From SCUB01 sp041918675 (GTDB taxonomy: Bacteria > Pseudomonadota > Alphaproteobacteria > Rhizobiales > Xanthobacteraceae): 64,000 bases of DNA. The position numbers were made by a program, and so were the translations under genes. The notes under the pieces were generated by a model. It saw only the letters and a list, made by a program, of their open reading frames with translations, did no database searches and was not told the DNA's origin. This document shows positions 12,356-20,677 of this stretch, piece after piece; position 1 is the first letter of the stretch; every line of letters starts with the position of its first letter. The stretch lies in assembly GCA_041918675.1 (NCBI GenBank), contig JAYRVF010000005.1:141231-205230 (forward strand), written 5' to 3'.

Positions 12356-12772
12356 ATGGCGAAAATGACGACGCGCAAGAAATCCTCATCGGCCTCGCAT
12401 TCGGCGAAACCGACGCACCGGATCCTGCCGTCGATCAGGCTCGATTTCGCCGGCGAGCGCCGCTTGGGGCCGGGCAAGATCACCTTGCTCGAGCGCATCA
12501 TCGAAACCGGCTCGATCTCCGCGGCCGGGCGGCGGCTCGACATGTCGTACCGCCGCGCGTGGCTTCTCGTCGACGCGATGAACCGCATGTTCACCGAACC
12601 CGTGGTGATCGCGGCGACCGGCGGACATCAAGGCGGCGGCGCCGAGGTCACCGATTTCGGCCGCCGGCTTGTCGAGACCTATCGCGCCGTCGAAAAGCGC
12701 TTCGCCGGCGAGGTCAACGAAGCCTTCGCCGACTTCCGCAAACATTATCGTCCCGGGCGCGGTCACGACTGA
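12356..12772 (+). CDS. modE: ModE-type molybdate-responsive regulator (HTH domain only)
   Basis: The protein (138 residues) is a LysR-like winged helix-turn-helix of the ModE N-terminal type: RLGPGKITLLERIIETGSIS, then AGRRLDMSYRRAWLLVDAMN, and GGHQGGGAEVTDFGRRLV in the wing. It lacks the two molybdate-binding MopI/TOBE repeats of E. coli ModE, so molybdate sensing must be absent, indirect, or carried by another protein. I chose the ATG at 12356 because GGAG lies 6 bp upstream. The 3' end overlaps the 3' end of the convergent modC by 10 bp. It is the natural candidate to bind the operator-like site over the modA promoter at 16335-16358. Confidence 0.88.
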   Translation: MAKMTTRKKSSSASHSAKPTHRILPSIRLDFAGERRLGPGKITLLERIIETGSISAAGRRLDMSYRRAWLLVDAMNRMFTEPVVIAATGGHQGGGAEVTDFGRRLVETYRAVEKRFAGEVNEAFADFRKHYRPGRGHD

Positions 12773-13860
12773 CCGACCGCCACGGTTCTCTCGTCGAGCG
12801 CGACCGTCTTGATCAGGGCATGGACCTCGGTTCCCTCTCGGAGCGCGAGCTGATCGACGGCCTTGCGCGTCGCCAGCGCGGAGAGTTCGCCGTGGCCGCG
12901 CAGATCGACGAGAATGGCCGCAAGCGGTCCGCGTTCGGCATCGATGCGCTTGATCGTGCCGGTCAGGATCGTTCGCACGCTGACGTTCTCGGGCCTTGAT
13001 GTGGCGAGCGCGACATCGGTCGCGCGCACGACGATGCGCGCCTCGTTTCCGGTCACGCCGGCCTTGCCGGTCAGCCAGATCGTTCCCGCCGGATGGACCA
13101 CCTCGGTCAACCCATAGCTCGCGTCATAGCCGGCGATCCTTCCGGTGATGAAGGACGAGCGCGCGAAACGACTTTCCTCGGGCGGGAACCGGTCCGGCCC
13201 GAACACTTCCTCCACCGGCCCGTTCGCGATCACCCGGCCCTCCTTCATGATCACCACGCGATGGGCGAGCCGGGCGACGTCCTCGATCGCATGCGACACG
13301 AAGATCATCGGGATGCCGAATTCGTCGCGCAACCGCTCGATCAACGGCAGGATTTCCCGCTTGCGCTCCTCGTCGAGCGAGGCCAACGGCTCGTCGAGCA
13401 GCAGGATCTTCGGCGAGGACAGAAGCGCGCGCCCGATCGCGACGCGCTGCTTCTCGCCGCCCGAGAGCCGCGCCGGGCGGCGCGCCAGCAGCGCGGCGAT
13501 GCCAAGCGTTTCAACCACCGCATCGAACGAAATGACGCGGTCCGCGCGCGGCGCGAACCATTGGCCGAAGCCCAGGTTCCGCCGCACGTTCAAATGCGGA
13601 AAGAGCTGGGAATCCTGGAACACCAGGCCGACGCGCCGGCGATGGCGCGGCACGAAAATGCCCTTCGCCGTGTCCACCAGAACCTGGTTGTCGAGCACGA
13701 TCCGCCCGCGCTCGGGCCGTTGGATTCCCGCGATCAGATTGATCGTCACGGTCTTGCCCGAACCCGAACGACCGAACAGCGCGACAATGCCCTTGTCGTT
13801 CTGGAACGCGATATCGAGATCGAATTCCCCGAGCCTGACCGACGCGTCGACGCTGATCAT
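12763..13860 (-). CDS. modC: ModC, ATP-binding subunit of molybdate importer
   Basis: A 365-residue ABC ATPase that drives molybdate import with ModB. Walker A is GRSGSGKT near residue 32, the signature LSGGEKQRVAIGRAL and Walker B LLLDEPLASLD follow, and the switch His lies in VSHAIEDVARLAH. The C-terminal ~70 residues form a TOBE/Mop domain (VRTILTGTIKRIDAERG onward), the part that senses intracellular oxyanion in this family. The ATG at 13860 overlaps the modB stop (ATGA). The open frame extends upstream through modB, but only the part from 13860 matches ModC. Confidence 0.95.
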   Translation of the reverse strand: MISVDASVRLGEFDLDIAFQNDKGIVALFGRSGSGKTVTINLIAGIQRPERGRIVLDNQVLVDTAKGIFVPRHRRRVGLVFQDSQLFPHLNVRRNLGFGQWFAPRADRVISFDAVVETLGIAALLARRPARLSGGEKQRVAIGRALLSSPKILLLDEPLASLDEERKREILPLIERLRDEFGIPMIFVSHAIEDVARLAHRVVIMKEGRVIANGPVEEVFGPDRFPPEESRFARSSFITGRIAGYDASYGLTEVVHPAGTIWLTGKAGVTGNEARIVVRATDVALATSRPENVSVRTILTGTIKRIDAERGPLAAILVDLRGHGELSALATRKAVDQLALREGTEVHALIKTVALDERTVAVGQS

Positions 13861-14555
13861 TCGAATGCCGCCGTTCCGCGCCTGGCGCCGCGCTGGATGA
13901 CTTCCGAGGCGATCAGCGCGACGAAGGCGATGATGATCGCCACGATCGTCAGCCGCATCGCGTTGGTGTCGCCGCCCGGAACCTGGGTGTAGGTGTAGAT
14001 CGCCGCGGAGATCGTCTGCGTTTCGCCGGGAATATTGGAGACGAAAGTGATCGTCGCCCCGAACTCGCCGAGCGCCTTGGCGAAACAGAGGATCGAGCCG
14101 ACGACGATTCCCGGCAGCGCCAACGGCAGCGTGACCAGCGCGAACGTCCATGCCCGATTGGCGCCGAGCGTGCCGGCGGCGTGTTCGAGACGATTGTCGA
14201 TCGCCTCGATCGAGAGGCGGATCGCGCGCACCATCAACGGGAAGCCCATGACCGCGCAGGCGAGCGCCGCGCCGGTCCAACGGAACGAAAAAACAATGCC
14301 GAAATGCTCGGCGAGAAACATGCCGAGCGGTCCGCGTCGGCCGAGCAGCAGCAGCAGCAGATATCCCGTCACCACCGGCGGCAACACAAGCGGAAGATGG
14401 ATAAGTCCGTCGACGATGACCTTGCCCGGAAAGCGCCAGCGTGCCAGCGCATAGGCGACGAGAATGCCCGCCGGCAGGCTCGCGAGCGTCGCCGTGAGCG
14501 CGATCTTGAGCGACAGGCGTACGGCCGTCCATTCCTCGGGCGAGAGCTCGATCAC
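13857..14555 (-). CDS. modB: ModB, molybdate ABC permease
   Basis: A 232-residue membrane permease with about five hydrophobic segments and the EAA coupling motif (AAGTLGANRAWTFALVTLPLALPGI). It starts VIELSPEEWTAVRLSLKIA, the usual ModB beginning, at a GTG (14555) with AGGAG upstream. That GTG overlaps the preceding modA stop codon as GTGA, and the 3' end overlaps modC, so translation is coupled through modA-modB-modC. It forms the membrane pore for molybdate delivered by ModA. Confidence 0.94.
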   Translation of the reverse strand: MIELSPEEWTAVRLSLKIALTATLASLPAGILVAYALARWRFPGKVIVDGLIHLPLVLPPVVTGYLLLLLLGRRGPLGMFLAEHFGIVFSFRWTGAALACAVMGFPLMVRAIRLSIEAIDNRLEHAAGTLGANRAWTFALVTLPLALPGIVVGSILCFAKALGEFGATITFVSNIPGETQTISAAIYTYTQVPGGDTNAMRLTIVAIIIAFVALIASEVIQRGARRGTAAFE

Positions 14556-15391
14556 TTGCGCTCCTGTCGTGCCGGCTTTCGAAATCCGTGTTTGACGAAA
14601 ATCGCCGAACCTTCGGACGAAAGCAAGAAGTCCAAGAACGCGCGCGTGGTTTCGCTTCTCGGATCGGTATTGGGTCCCTTGACGATCGCGGCTGGATAGA
14701 CGATCGGCGGATGGCTCGATTCGGGGAAGACGTCGACGACGCGCACTCTCGGCTCGATCGCCGCGTCGCTCGCGTAGACAATGGCGAAGCGTACCTCCTT
14801 GCGCGCGACCGCGGCAAGGGCGACACGAATGGTCTCCTGATCGATCAGCTTGGTTTTGACGGCGTGCCAGATCCCGAGCCCCTCCAGCGCGGCCTTGGCG
14901 TATTTTCCGCCCGGACAAGATGCGATGGTGCAAACCGCGACGCGATCCTCGCCAACAAGGCCCGCGAGATCGGCGCCGCGCGTCAGCTTGAACTGGACCT
15001 TGTCATCGCTCGCAGCGATCAGCACCAGATTGTTGCCGGCCACGTCGGCGCGACTGCGAGCATCGACCAGGTCGCGCGCGACGAGATAGTCCATCCAGTC
15101 GTTATCGGCGGAAATGAAGATGTCCGCCGGCGCGCCCGATTCGATCTGCTTGGCGAGTGCTGGCGCGTGCGAGTAGGAAGCGACGACCGGGCGCCCCGTC
15201 GTCGTTCTCCACCGCGCCATCGCCTCGTCGATGACGTTCTTCAGCGAGCCCGCCGCGTAGATGACGAGCGGCCGCGGCTCATTGGCCCGCGATCGCGACG
15301 CCATCGAGATCGTCAGCATCGAGATCACCAGCGTCGCGGCGAGGATCGCCAACGCCGCCGCGCCGATCTGCCTCGCCCCACATTTCCTCAT
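14552..15391 (-). CDS. modA: Molybdate-binding protein, second modA paralogue
   Basis: A 279-residue periplasmic receptor of the ModA family. An N-terminal hydrophobic segment (AALAILAATLVISMLTI) is followed by the mature start PLVIYAAGSLKNVIDEAM, and later by GAPADIFISADNDWMDYL and RFAIVYASDAAIEPRVRVV, all ModA hallmarks of the oxyanion site. An unusual CTIASCPGGKYAKAAL brings two cysteines close together where the paralogue has none. It overlaps modB by 4 bp. It follows another full-length modA (15438-16259) in the same direction with a 46 bp gap, so the operon encodes two receptors for one transporter. Confidence 0.9.
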   Translation of the reverse strand: MRKCGARQIGAAALAILAATLVISMLTISMASRSRANEPRPLVIYAAGSLKNVIDEAMARWRTTTGRPVVASYSHAPALAKQIESGAPADIFISADNDWMDYLVARDLVDARSRADVAGNNLVLIAASDDKVQFKLTRGADLAGLVGEDRVAVCTIASCPGGKYAKAALEGLGIWHAVKTKLIDQETIRVALAAVARKEVRFAIVYASDAAIEPRVRVVDVFPESSHPPIVYPAAIVKGPNTDPRSETTRAFLDFLLSSEGSAIFVKHGFRKPARQERK

Positions 15392-15437
15392 GGCTTCATC
15401 CCGATCATTCGCCGTTACCCGAAGCAAGCGCGCGTCC

Positions 15438-16259
15438 CTAATTCGGCTGGATCGTGAAACCCCGAGCCACGAATTCGCGCCGCGCGCCGGGCGAGCGCAG
15501 ATAGGCGATGAACGCCACCGCCTCGGCGTTCGTCGACGTCGCCGTCAACGCGATCGGGTAGACGATCGGCGCGTGGGTCGACGCCGGGAAGGTATCGACA
15601 ACGCGCACCTTGGGCTCGGCATTGGCGTCGGTCGCGTAGACGATCCCGAGCGGCGCCTCCCCGCGCGCGACGAGAGCGAGCGCGGCGCGAACGTTGTCGC
15701 TCTGCGCCAACCTGCCTTCCACCGCCCGCCACATACCGAGCTTTTCGAGCGCTTCCCTCGCGTATTTGCCGGCCGGTACCGACTTCGCCTCGCCGATCGA
15801 CAATCGTCCCCCGCCGAGCGCGCCGGCGAGATCGGCGCCGTCGACGATCTTGAACGATGTCGCCAGATCCGCCGGCGCGATCAGAACGAGCGTGTTCCCC
15901 AACAGCAATTGCCGCGTGTTCGCCTTGATCAGATCGCGCTGCCGCAACCAATCCATCCAATCGAGATCGGCGGAGATGAAAATGTCGGCGGGCGCGCCCT
16001 GCTCGATCTGCCGGGCGAGCGTCGACGACGACGCATAGGAGATGGTAACGGACTTTCCGGCGTCCTTCTTCCAGGCCGCCGCGACCGCGTCGAGCGCGTT
16101 CTTCAGGCTCGCCGCCGCGAAGACGACCGGCGTGCCGACCGCGGCCGCCGGCGCGCGCGCGTCTAGCGCGGATCCCGGCGCTGGCGCAAGCACGGCCCAG
16201 GCGGCGACCAGCCATGCGCCCGTTCGCGCCATGGATCGCCCGCGTACCGACATCATCAT
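15438..16259 (-). CDS. modA: Molybdate-binding protein, first modA paralogue
   Basis: First gene of the mod operon. The 273-residue product has a secretion signal (ARTGAWLVAAWAVLAPAPGSALDA) and mature ModA motifs: VVFAAASLKNALDAVA, GAPADIFISADLDWMDWL, GKYAREALEKLG, and LGIVYATDANAEPKVRVVD. The start is chosen at the ATG at 16259, first of three consecutive ATG codons and preceded by GGGGAG at suitable distance. An ORF reading further upstream is possible but gives a poor signal peptide. A sigma-70-like promoter and a ModE-like operator lie about 75-120 bp upstream. Confidence 0.92.
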   Translation of the reverse strand: MMMSVRGRSMARTGAWLVAAWAVLAPAPGSALDARAPAAAVGTPVVFAAASLKNALDAVAAAWKKDAGKSVTISYASSSTLARQIEQGAPADIFISADLDWMDWLRQRDLIKANTRQLLLGNTLVLIAPADLATSFKIVDGADLAGALGGGRLSIGEAKSVPAGKYAREALEKLGMWRAVEGRLAQSDNVRAALALVARGEAPLGIVYATDANAEPKVRVVDTFPASTHAPIVYPIALTATSTNAEAVAFIAYLRSPGARREFVARGFTIQPN

Positions 16260-16334
16260 GAACCAACTCCCCCTCGCCGCGCGCACGCTCGTTCAAGTCC
16301 AATGTCGCCGCGGACCGCGCTCGTGCGGCTGCCT

Positions 16335-16358
16335 CGTTAATTCCGTCTGTATATAGCG
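16335..16358. promoter_or_regulatory. Candidate ModE operator
   Basis: Two half-sites in opposite orientation, CGTTAAT at 16335-16341 and TATATAGCG at 16350-16358, resemble the CGnTATAT...ATATAnCG palindrome known for ModE. The spacing gives a 24-bp element. It overlaps the -10 element and the presumed transcription start of the modA promoter, the position expected for molybdate-dependent repression. The left half is imperfect. Assigned by pattern and context only. Confidence 0.5.
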
Positions 16359-16379
16359 CTAGCCGGATCGCTCCGGCAA
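16351..16379 (-). promoter_or_regulatory. Candidate sigma-70-type promoter of the mod operon
   Basis: On the minus strand, TTGCCG (16379-16374) and CTATAT (16356-16351) are separated by exactly 17 bp. A start about 7 bases further on would leave a leader of roughly 85 nt before the first modA. No experimental support; the coincidence with the ModE-like site strengthens it. Confidence 0.45.
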
Positions 16380-16825
16380 GCGGCGCGAATGACATGGGTG
16401 GCATGTCGGAACTCCAACAACCTGCCCAGGCACGGCGCGACCGTCCGATGTCGAAGCAAGATCGGTGCCAGACGAGTTTCACTTCCCGCGCCCTGCGGAG
16501 GGTGACGCCGCGCCGGTCTGGCTGGAATAATCGCCAGAGCCTGGTAGAACGCTTCGACCCGCATTCAGGTCATGCGTACGGCTTCGCAGACCACATGGTG
16601 GGAAGGACGAAGGCCTGGCGCACGGCTGGAAACGACGGCTCCGTCGGTCAAATCATGCACCCGCGACGCGCGTTCCGCGCCTTTGGCGACCGGACACCGC
16701 GTTGGCCGCGTCTCATTGAGGTTCCATTGTCATATTCGGACAACTATAGCGCATAGCCGCCCCGCTCGACGCGGACGCGGCATCCGTCGGTTTACCTTGC
16801 GCTGGCTGATATCGTCGGCGCGTCG
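16380..16825. other. Gene-free stretch between mod promoter and hydrogenase
   Basis: About 450 bp without a convincing gene. Open frames here have no recognisable domain and no good ribosome site. A short inverted repeat (TTGTC/GACAA, 16727-16743) occurs near the 3' end of hynL. No clear intrinsic terminator is visible for the hydrogenase operon. Confidence 0.4.
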
Positions 16826-18586
16826 TCAGATGATTGCGACGGCCGGACCAGGATCGCGCGTCGCCGGACGCGCCGGCTCGGCGATGTGGACCGCGCAGGC
16901 GATGCACGGATCGAAGGAATGGATGGTGCGCTGGATTTCCAGCGGCTGGGCCGGATTGCTCACCTCATGGCGGTCCTGTAGCGCCGCCTCATAGGCCCCC
17001 GGCTTGCCTTGCGCGTCGCGCGGCCCGGCGTTCCATGTGCTTGGCACCACGGCCTGATAGTTGTCGATCTTGCCGTCCTTGATGACGACCCAATGCGCCA
17101 GCGCGCCGCGCGGCGCCTCCATCCAGCCGACGCCCCTCGCCTCGCGCGGCCAGGTCGCGGGATCCCACTTCGCCGGATTGTGGACTCGAACGTCGCCGTC
17201 GCGGATGTTGGCGACGAGATTGTCGAGCCAGCCGGTCATGAGGTCGGCAATGATCTTGGTCTCCAGCGCGCGCGCGGCGGTGCGCCCGAGGGTCGAATAC
17301 ATCGCGTCGATCGGCAGATCGAGCGTCTTGAGCGCGTGCGTCGCAAGTTCGCGGGTCGGCTCATGGCCCTTGGCGTAGAGCATGAGGACGCGGGCGAGCG
17401 GGCCGACCTCCACCGCGTGGCCGCGCCAGCGTGGCGACTTCAGCCACGAATAGGCTTCCTCGACATTGAGTTGCTCGAAGGGCGGCTTCGGGCCGGAATA
17501 AGCGAGCTTGGTTTCGCCCTGATAGGGGTGAAGCCCGGCGGTCTTGCCGGAGGAATAAGTGTACCAGGAATGCGCGGCGAACTCCTGAACCTGCGCCGGG
17601 TCGTTCAGGTCGACGGGTTCGATGCGCGAAAGATCGCGGTTGAGAATGACGCCGGCGGGGATCAACCACGAACTCGCGTCGGCGCGGCCGTCGGCGGGGA
17701 AGTCGCCGTAGGTCATGAAATTGCCGAGACCCTCGCCGCGCCGGAACCAATCCTTGTAGAATCCGGCGATCGCCAAGGTGTCCGGCACGTAAACCTGATC
17801 GACGAAATCGCGCATGCTCTTGATGATGGCGCGAACCTGATCGAGCGCCAGGATGTTGACCGTGGTCGCGGCCGCTCCGCCCGCAGCCATGCGCGGCGAG
17901 GCGCTGATCGGCGACGGCGATCCGCCGACGAGAAAATTGGGATGCGGATTCTTGCCGCCGAAGATGGTGTGAATCTGCACGACGTTGCGCTGCCACTCCA
18001 GCGCGTCGAGATAATGGGCGACCGCCATGAGGTTGGCTTCGGCCGGCAGCCGGTAGGCCGGATGGCCCCAATAGCCGTTGGCGAAAATGCCGAGCTGCCC
18101 CGCCTCGACGAACGTCTTCAGGCGCGTTTGCACGTCGGCGAAATAGCCCGGGCTCGATTTCGCGTAGGACGAGATGCTCTGCGCGAGCCGCGCGGTTTCC
18201 TTCGGATCGGCCTTGAGCGCGGAGACGACATCGACCCAGTCGAGCGCGTGCAGATGATAGAAATGCATGACGTGATCGTGCACATATTGGGCGCCGATCA
18301 TCAGGTTGCGGATCAGATTGGCGTTCGGCGGAATATCGTATTTCAGCGCGTTCTCGACCGCGCGGATCGAGGCGAGGCCGTGGACCAGCGTGCAGACGCC
18401 GCAAATCCGCTGCGCGAAGGCCCATGCCTCGCGCGGATCGCGGCCGCGAAGAATGAGCTCAATTCCACGCACCATGGTGCCGGACGAATAGGCGCCGACG
18501 ATGGCGCCCTTCTCGCCGAGCTCCGCCTCCACCCGCAAATGGCCTTCGATGCGGGTGACCGGGTCGACGACGACTCGTTTGGCCAT
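16826..18586 (-). CDS. hynL: [NiFe]-hydrogenase large subunit, Isp type
   Basis: Catalytic subunit that oxidises H2 (or evolves it) at the NiFe(CN)2CO site. The 586-residue protein shows the two nickel-binding cysteine pairs: RICGVCT (C62, C65) near the N-terminus and DPCIACAVH (C561, C564, H567) near the C-terminus. A 19-residue tail beyond the His would be removed by an endopeptidase after nickel insertion. The start MAKRVVVDPVTRIEGHL is typical of group 1 enzymes. It is the last gene of hynS-isp1-isp2-hynL, the order known from Thiocapsa and Allochromatium hydrogenases (group 1e). No hyp maturation genes or protease lie in the window, so they must be elsewhere. Confidence 0.95.
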   Translation of the reverse strand: MAKRVVVDPVTRIEGHLRVEAELGEKGAIVGAYSSGTMVRGIELILRGRDPREAWAFAQRICGVCTLVHGLASIRAVENALKYDIPPNANLIRNLMIGAQYVHDHVMHFYHLHALDWVDVVSALKADPKETARLAQSISSYAKSSPGYFADVQTRLKTFVEAGQLGIFANGYWGHPAYRLPAEANLMAVAHYLDALEWQRNVVQIHTIFGGKNPHPNFLVGGSPSPISASPRMAAGGAAATTVNILALDQVRAIIKSMRDFVDQVYVPDTLAIAGFYKDWFRRGEGLGNFMTYGDFPADGRADASSWLIPAGVILNRDLSRIEPVDLNDPAQVQEFAAHSWYTYSSGKTAGLHPYQGETKLAYSGPKPPFEQLNVEEAYSWLKSPRWRGHAVEVGPLARVLMLYAKGHEPTRELATHALKTLDLPIDAMYSTLGRTAARALETKIIADLMTGWLDNLVANIRDGDVRVHNPAKWDPATWPREARGVGWMEAPRGALAHWVVIKDGKIDNYQAVVPSTWNAGPRDAQGKPGAYEAALQDRHEVSNPAQPLEIQRTIHSFDPCIACAVHIAEPARPATRDPGPAVAII

Positions 18587-18698
18587 CAGGATTCTCCATT
18601 CCGATTACGCGGCGAGTGAAAGGACGATCCACGCCCAGCGCCCGCCATCATCGCCCGCCACTCGTTCCACCACGCCGCGCCCGGCGCGCGACCGCCGT

Positions 18699-20006
18699 CT
18701 AGTCGGCCAGATTGTCGGCGACGAGATCGACCAGGCTCTCGACCTTCTTGTCCCATTTGAAATGCTTGGCGCCCAGCGTGAGCGTGATCCGGCACTGGCC
18801 GCAGGCGGTGATGAAGCGTTCGGTGTTGGTGTCCTCGACCTGCCGGCGCTTGAGCTCGAACGCCTTGAAGCGGATCGGATCGGCCCGCACGTTGGAGACG
18901 ACCCCGCCGCCGCCGCCGCAACACCAGCCGAGCGCGCCATGATCGGCGAGTTCGTGGAGATCAAATCCCAGCGCGTCGAGCACCACGCGAGGCGCCCGCC
19001 CCACCCCGCCGCGTCGCACCAGCTGGCAGGGATCGTGAAAAGTCGCCGTGGCGTTGATCTTGTTGAGCTTGACGAGACCGCGCTCGACGATGTCGCCGAG
19101 GAACTCGGCCATGTGCACGACGCGCACCGGCACCTTGCCGCCGTACCAGCGCGCCGCCTCCCACCGCGCCGCGCCATAGGCGTGGCCGCATTCGGGCAGG
19201 ATCAGCGTATGCGCGCCCAGCTTCTGAGCGGCGTCGATGATCTTGCGCGTCATCTTTTCCTGCAGCGTGATGTCGCCGTTGATATAGCCGATATTCGAAG
19301 CCTCGAATCCCTCCGAACTGTAGGTCCACTTCACGCCGAGACGGTTGAGGATCTTCGCGGCCGAAGCCAGCGCCTTGGTGTGATCGGTGAGTTCGGCCGG
19401 CGCCACCGTCAAAAGATAGTCGGCTTGCGGCAGGTCGATGTTCATCGGCACACCGAATTGTTCGCCGGCCTCGCGAATGATATCGGCGAAATCGTCGGCG
19501 GGCGTGGCGGGGCTCCCCCATGCCTTCGCCGTGCGGTCCATCAATTCGAGACGGTCGGGAACGAGGCCCGCTTGGTACATGCCGTGCCGCGCCTGCTTGA
19601 TCAGGTCGGCGATATCGATGCCCATCGGACAGGCGAGCGTGCAGCGGCCGCACAGCGAGCAGGCGTCGAAAATCAGACGCTCCCACTCCTCCAGCATGTC
19701 GAGGCTGACGCTGGGAACGACGCCGAACAGGCGATAGATCGGCGCGAACGGCCCGATGTGGCGATGATAAGCCTGCTCGAACGGCTTGAGCTTGTTGATC
19801 GGCGTGTAGTTGGGATCGCCGGTGGAAACGTAGAAGTGGCAGGCGCTCGCGCAGATGCCGCAACGCACGCAGGATTCCAGGTTGACGGCGGCCGTCATGG
19901 CGAAGTCGCGGACGAAGGTCTGAAGCGCATTGGTGCGCCGCTCGACTTCGGATTGCTCGCCCTGGGCGTCGAACGGAACGCCGGCGGTCGTCGTGCGCGC
20001 GGTCAT
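18699..20006 (-). CDS. isp2: Isp2, HdrD/DsrK-like iron-sulfur electron carrier
   Basis: A 435-residue cytoplasmic or peripheral iron-sulfur protein. Two ferredoxin motifs (CVRCGICASACHFY and CSLCGRCTLACP) are followed by two CCG-type cysteine-rich modules (one around DPCQLVRRGG and LGWCCGGGGG) as in heterodisulfide reductase HdrD and DsrK. In Isp-type hydrogenases it is thought to accept electrons from, or deliver them to, the hydrogenase through Isp1. The ATG at 20006 overlaps the isp1 stop (ATGA). hynL follows after 112 bp. Confidence 0.92.
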   Translation of the reverse strand: MTARTTTAGVPFDAQGEQSEVERRTNALQTFVRDFAMTAAVNLESCVRCGICASACHFYVSTGDPNYTPINKLKPFEQAYHRHIGPFAPIYRLFGVVPSVSLDMLEEWERLIFDACSLCGRCTLACPMGIDIADLIKQARHGMYQAGLVPDRLELMDRTAKAWGSPATPADDFADIIREAGEQFGVPMNIDLPQADYLLTVAPAELTDHTKALASAAKILNRLGVKWTYSSEGFEASNIGYINGDITLQEKMTRKIIDAAQKLGAHTLILPECGHAYGAARWEAARWYGGKVPVRVVHMAEFLGDIVERGLVKLNKINATATFHDPCQLVRRGGVGRAPRVVLDALGFDLHELADHGALGWCCGGGGGVVSNVRADPIRFKAFELKRRQVEDTNTERFITACGQCRITLTLGAKHFKWDKKVESLVDLVADNLAD

Positions 20007-20677
20007 ATCTCGGCACCCCGATGGCGGAAGCGTACGCCGGCCGCGCCGCGAGAGAACACGAAGAAGAAGGCGTGCATCAGTTTGCCGAACGGGAACCAGA
20101 CGAGGAACGCGCAGATGCTGAGCACATGCAGCGCCAAAATGGTTTCGTAGCGCGCGCCGAGATGGCTCGACGCCAGCAAGCCGGTGGCGACCGGAAGGAA
20201 CGTCAGCGCCCAACTGATATAGTCATCGAGACGGGAGATCAGCTTCTGCACCGGATTGGTCAGGCGGTGGACGAAGACGGCGATCAGCGACGCGCCGGTA
20301 ATCACGCCGACGGCGTAGATGACGTTGCTCGGCAGACCCGGCCAGGAGACGCCGAACACGTTCTTGATGAAAAGAATATGCGGCGCGAACAGGAACACCA
20401 CGATCGCCAGCCCGAGATGGAAGACATAGCCGTTGGCGATCGTGAACATCTCGGTTTTGACGAAGGTCTTGTGCGGCCACATGTAGCGGACGATCCCCCA
20501 CAGCGCCGCCATGATCGACGAGGGCGCGTTGTCGCGCGGCTGGGAAGGAATCCGTCGCCACGGCAGCAGCAGCACGCCGACCAGCCGCCATAGCGTGCCG
20601 ATCAAGAACACCGTCATGGAGATCGTCAGCGCGGGCCCTCTCGCGAAATCGAGGAGGCTGAAATCGAGCGGGTTCAT
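20003..20677 (-). CDS. isp1: Isp1, NarI/DsrM-like membrane cytochrome b
   Basis: A 224-residue membrane protein with about five hydrophobic segments, related to the gamma subunit of respiratory nitrate reductase and to DsrM/HdrE. Histidines in the segments starting YVFHLGLAIVVFLFAPHILF and LLASSHLGARYETILALHVLSICAF are candidate haem ligands. It would link the periplasmic-side HynSL through quinone or haem to Isp2 on the other side of the membrane. It overlaps hynS upstream and isp2 downstream by 4 bp each, indicating one translational unit. Confidence 0.9.
   Translation of the reverse strand: MNPLDFSLLDFARGPALTISMTVFLIGTLWRLVGVLLLPWRRIPSQPRDNAPSSIMAALWGIVRYMWPHKTFVKTEMFTIANGYVFHLGLAIVVFLFAPHILFIKNVFGVSWPGLPSNVIYAVGVITGASLIAVFVHRLTNPVQKLISRLDDYISWALTFLPVATGLLASSHLGARYETILALHVLSICAFLVWFPFGKLMHAFFFVFSRGAAGVRFRHRGAEI

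Noticed and set aside
12763..14826. Apparent ModB-ModC fusion frame
   Set aside because: The upstream part does not match ModB, which is in another frame; modC has its own ATG at 13860 overlapping the modB stop.
16727..16743. TTGTC/GACAA inverted repeat as operator
   Set aside because: Five-base arms only, located at the 3' side of hynL with no adjacent start; likely chance.
17009..18619. Long plus-strand open frame opposite hynL
   Set aside because: Antisense of a well-supported hydrogenase large subunit with no recognisable motif or ribosome site.
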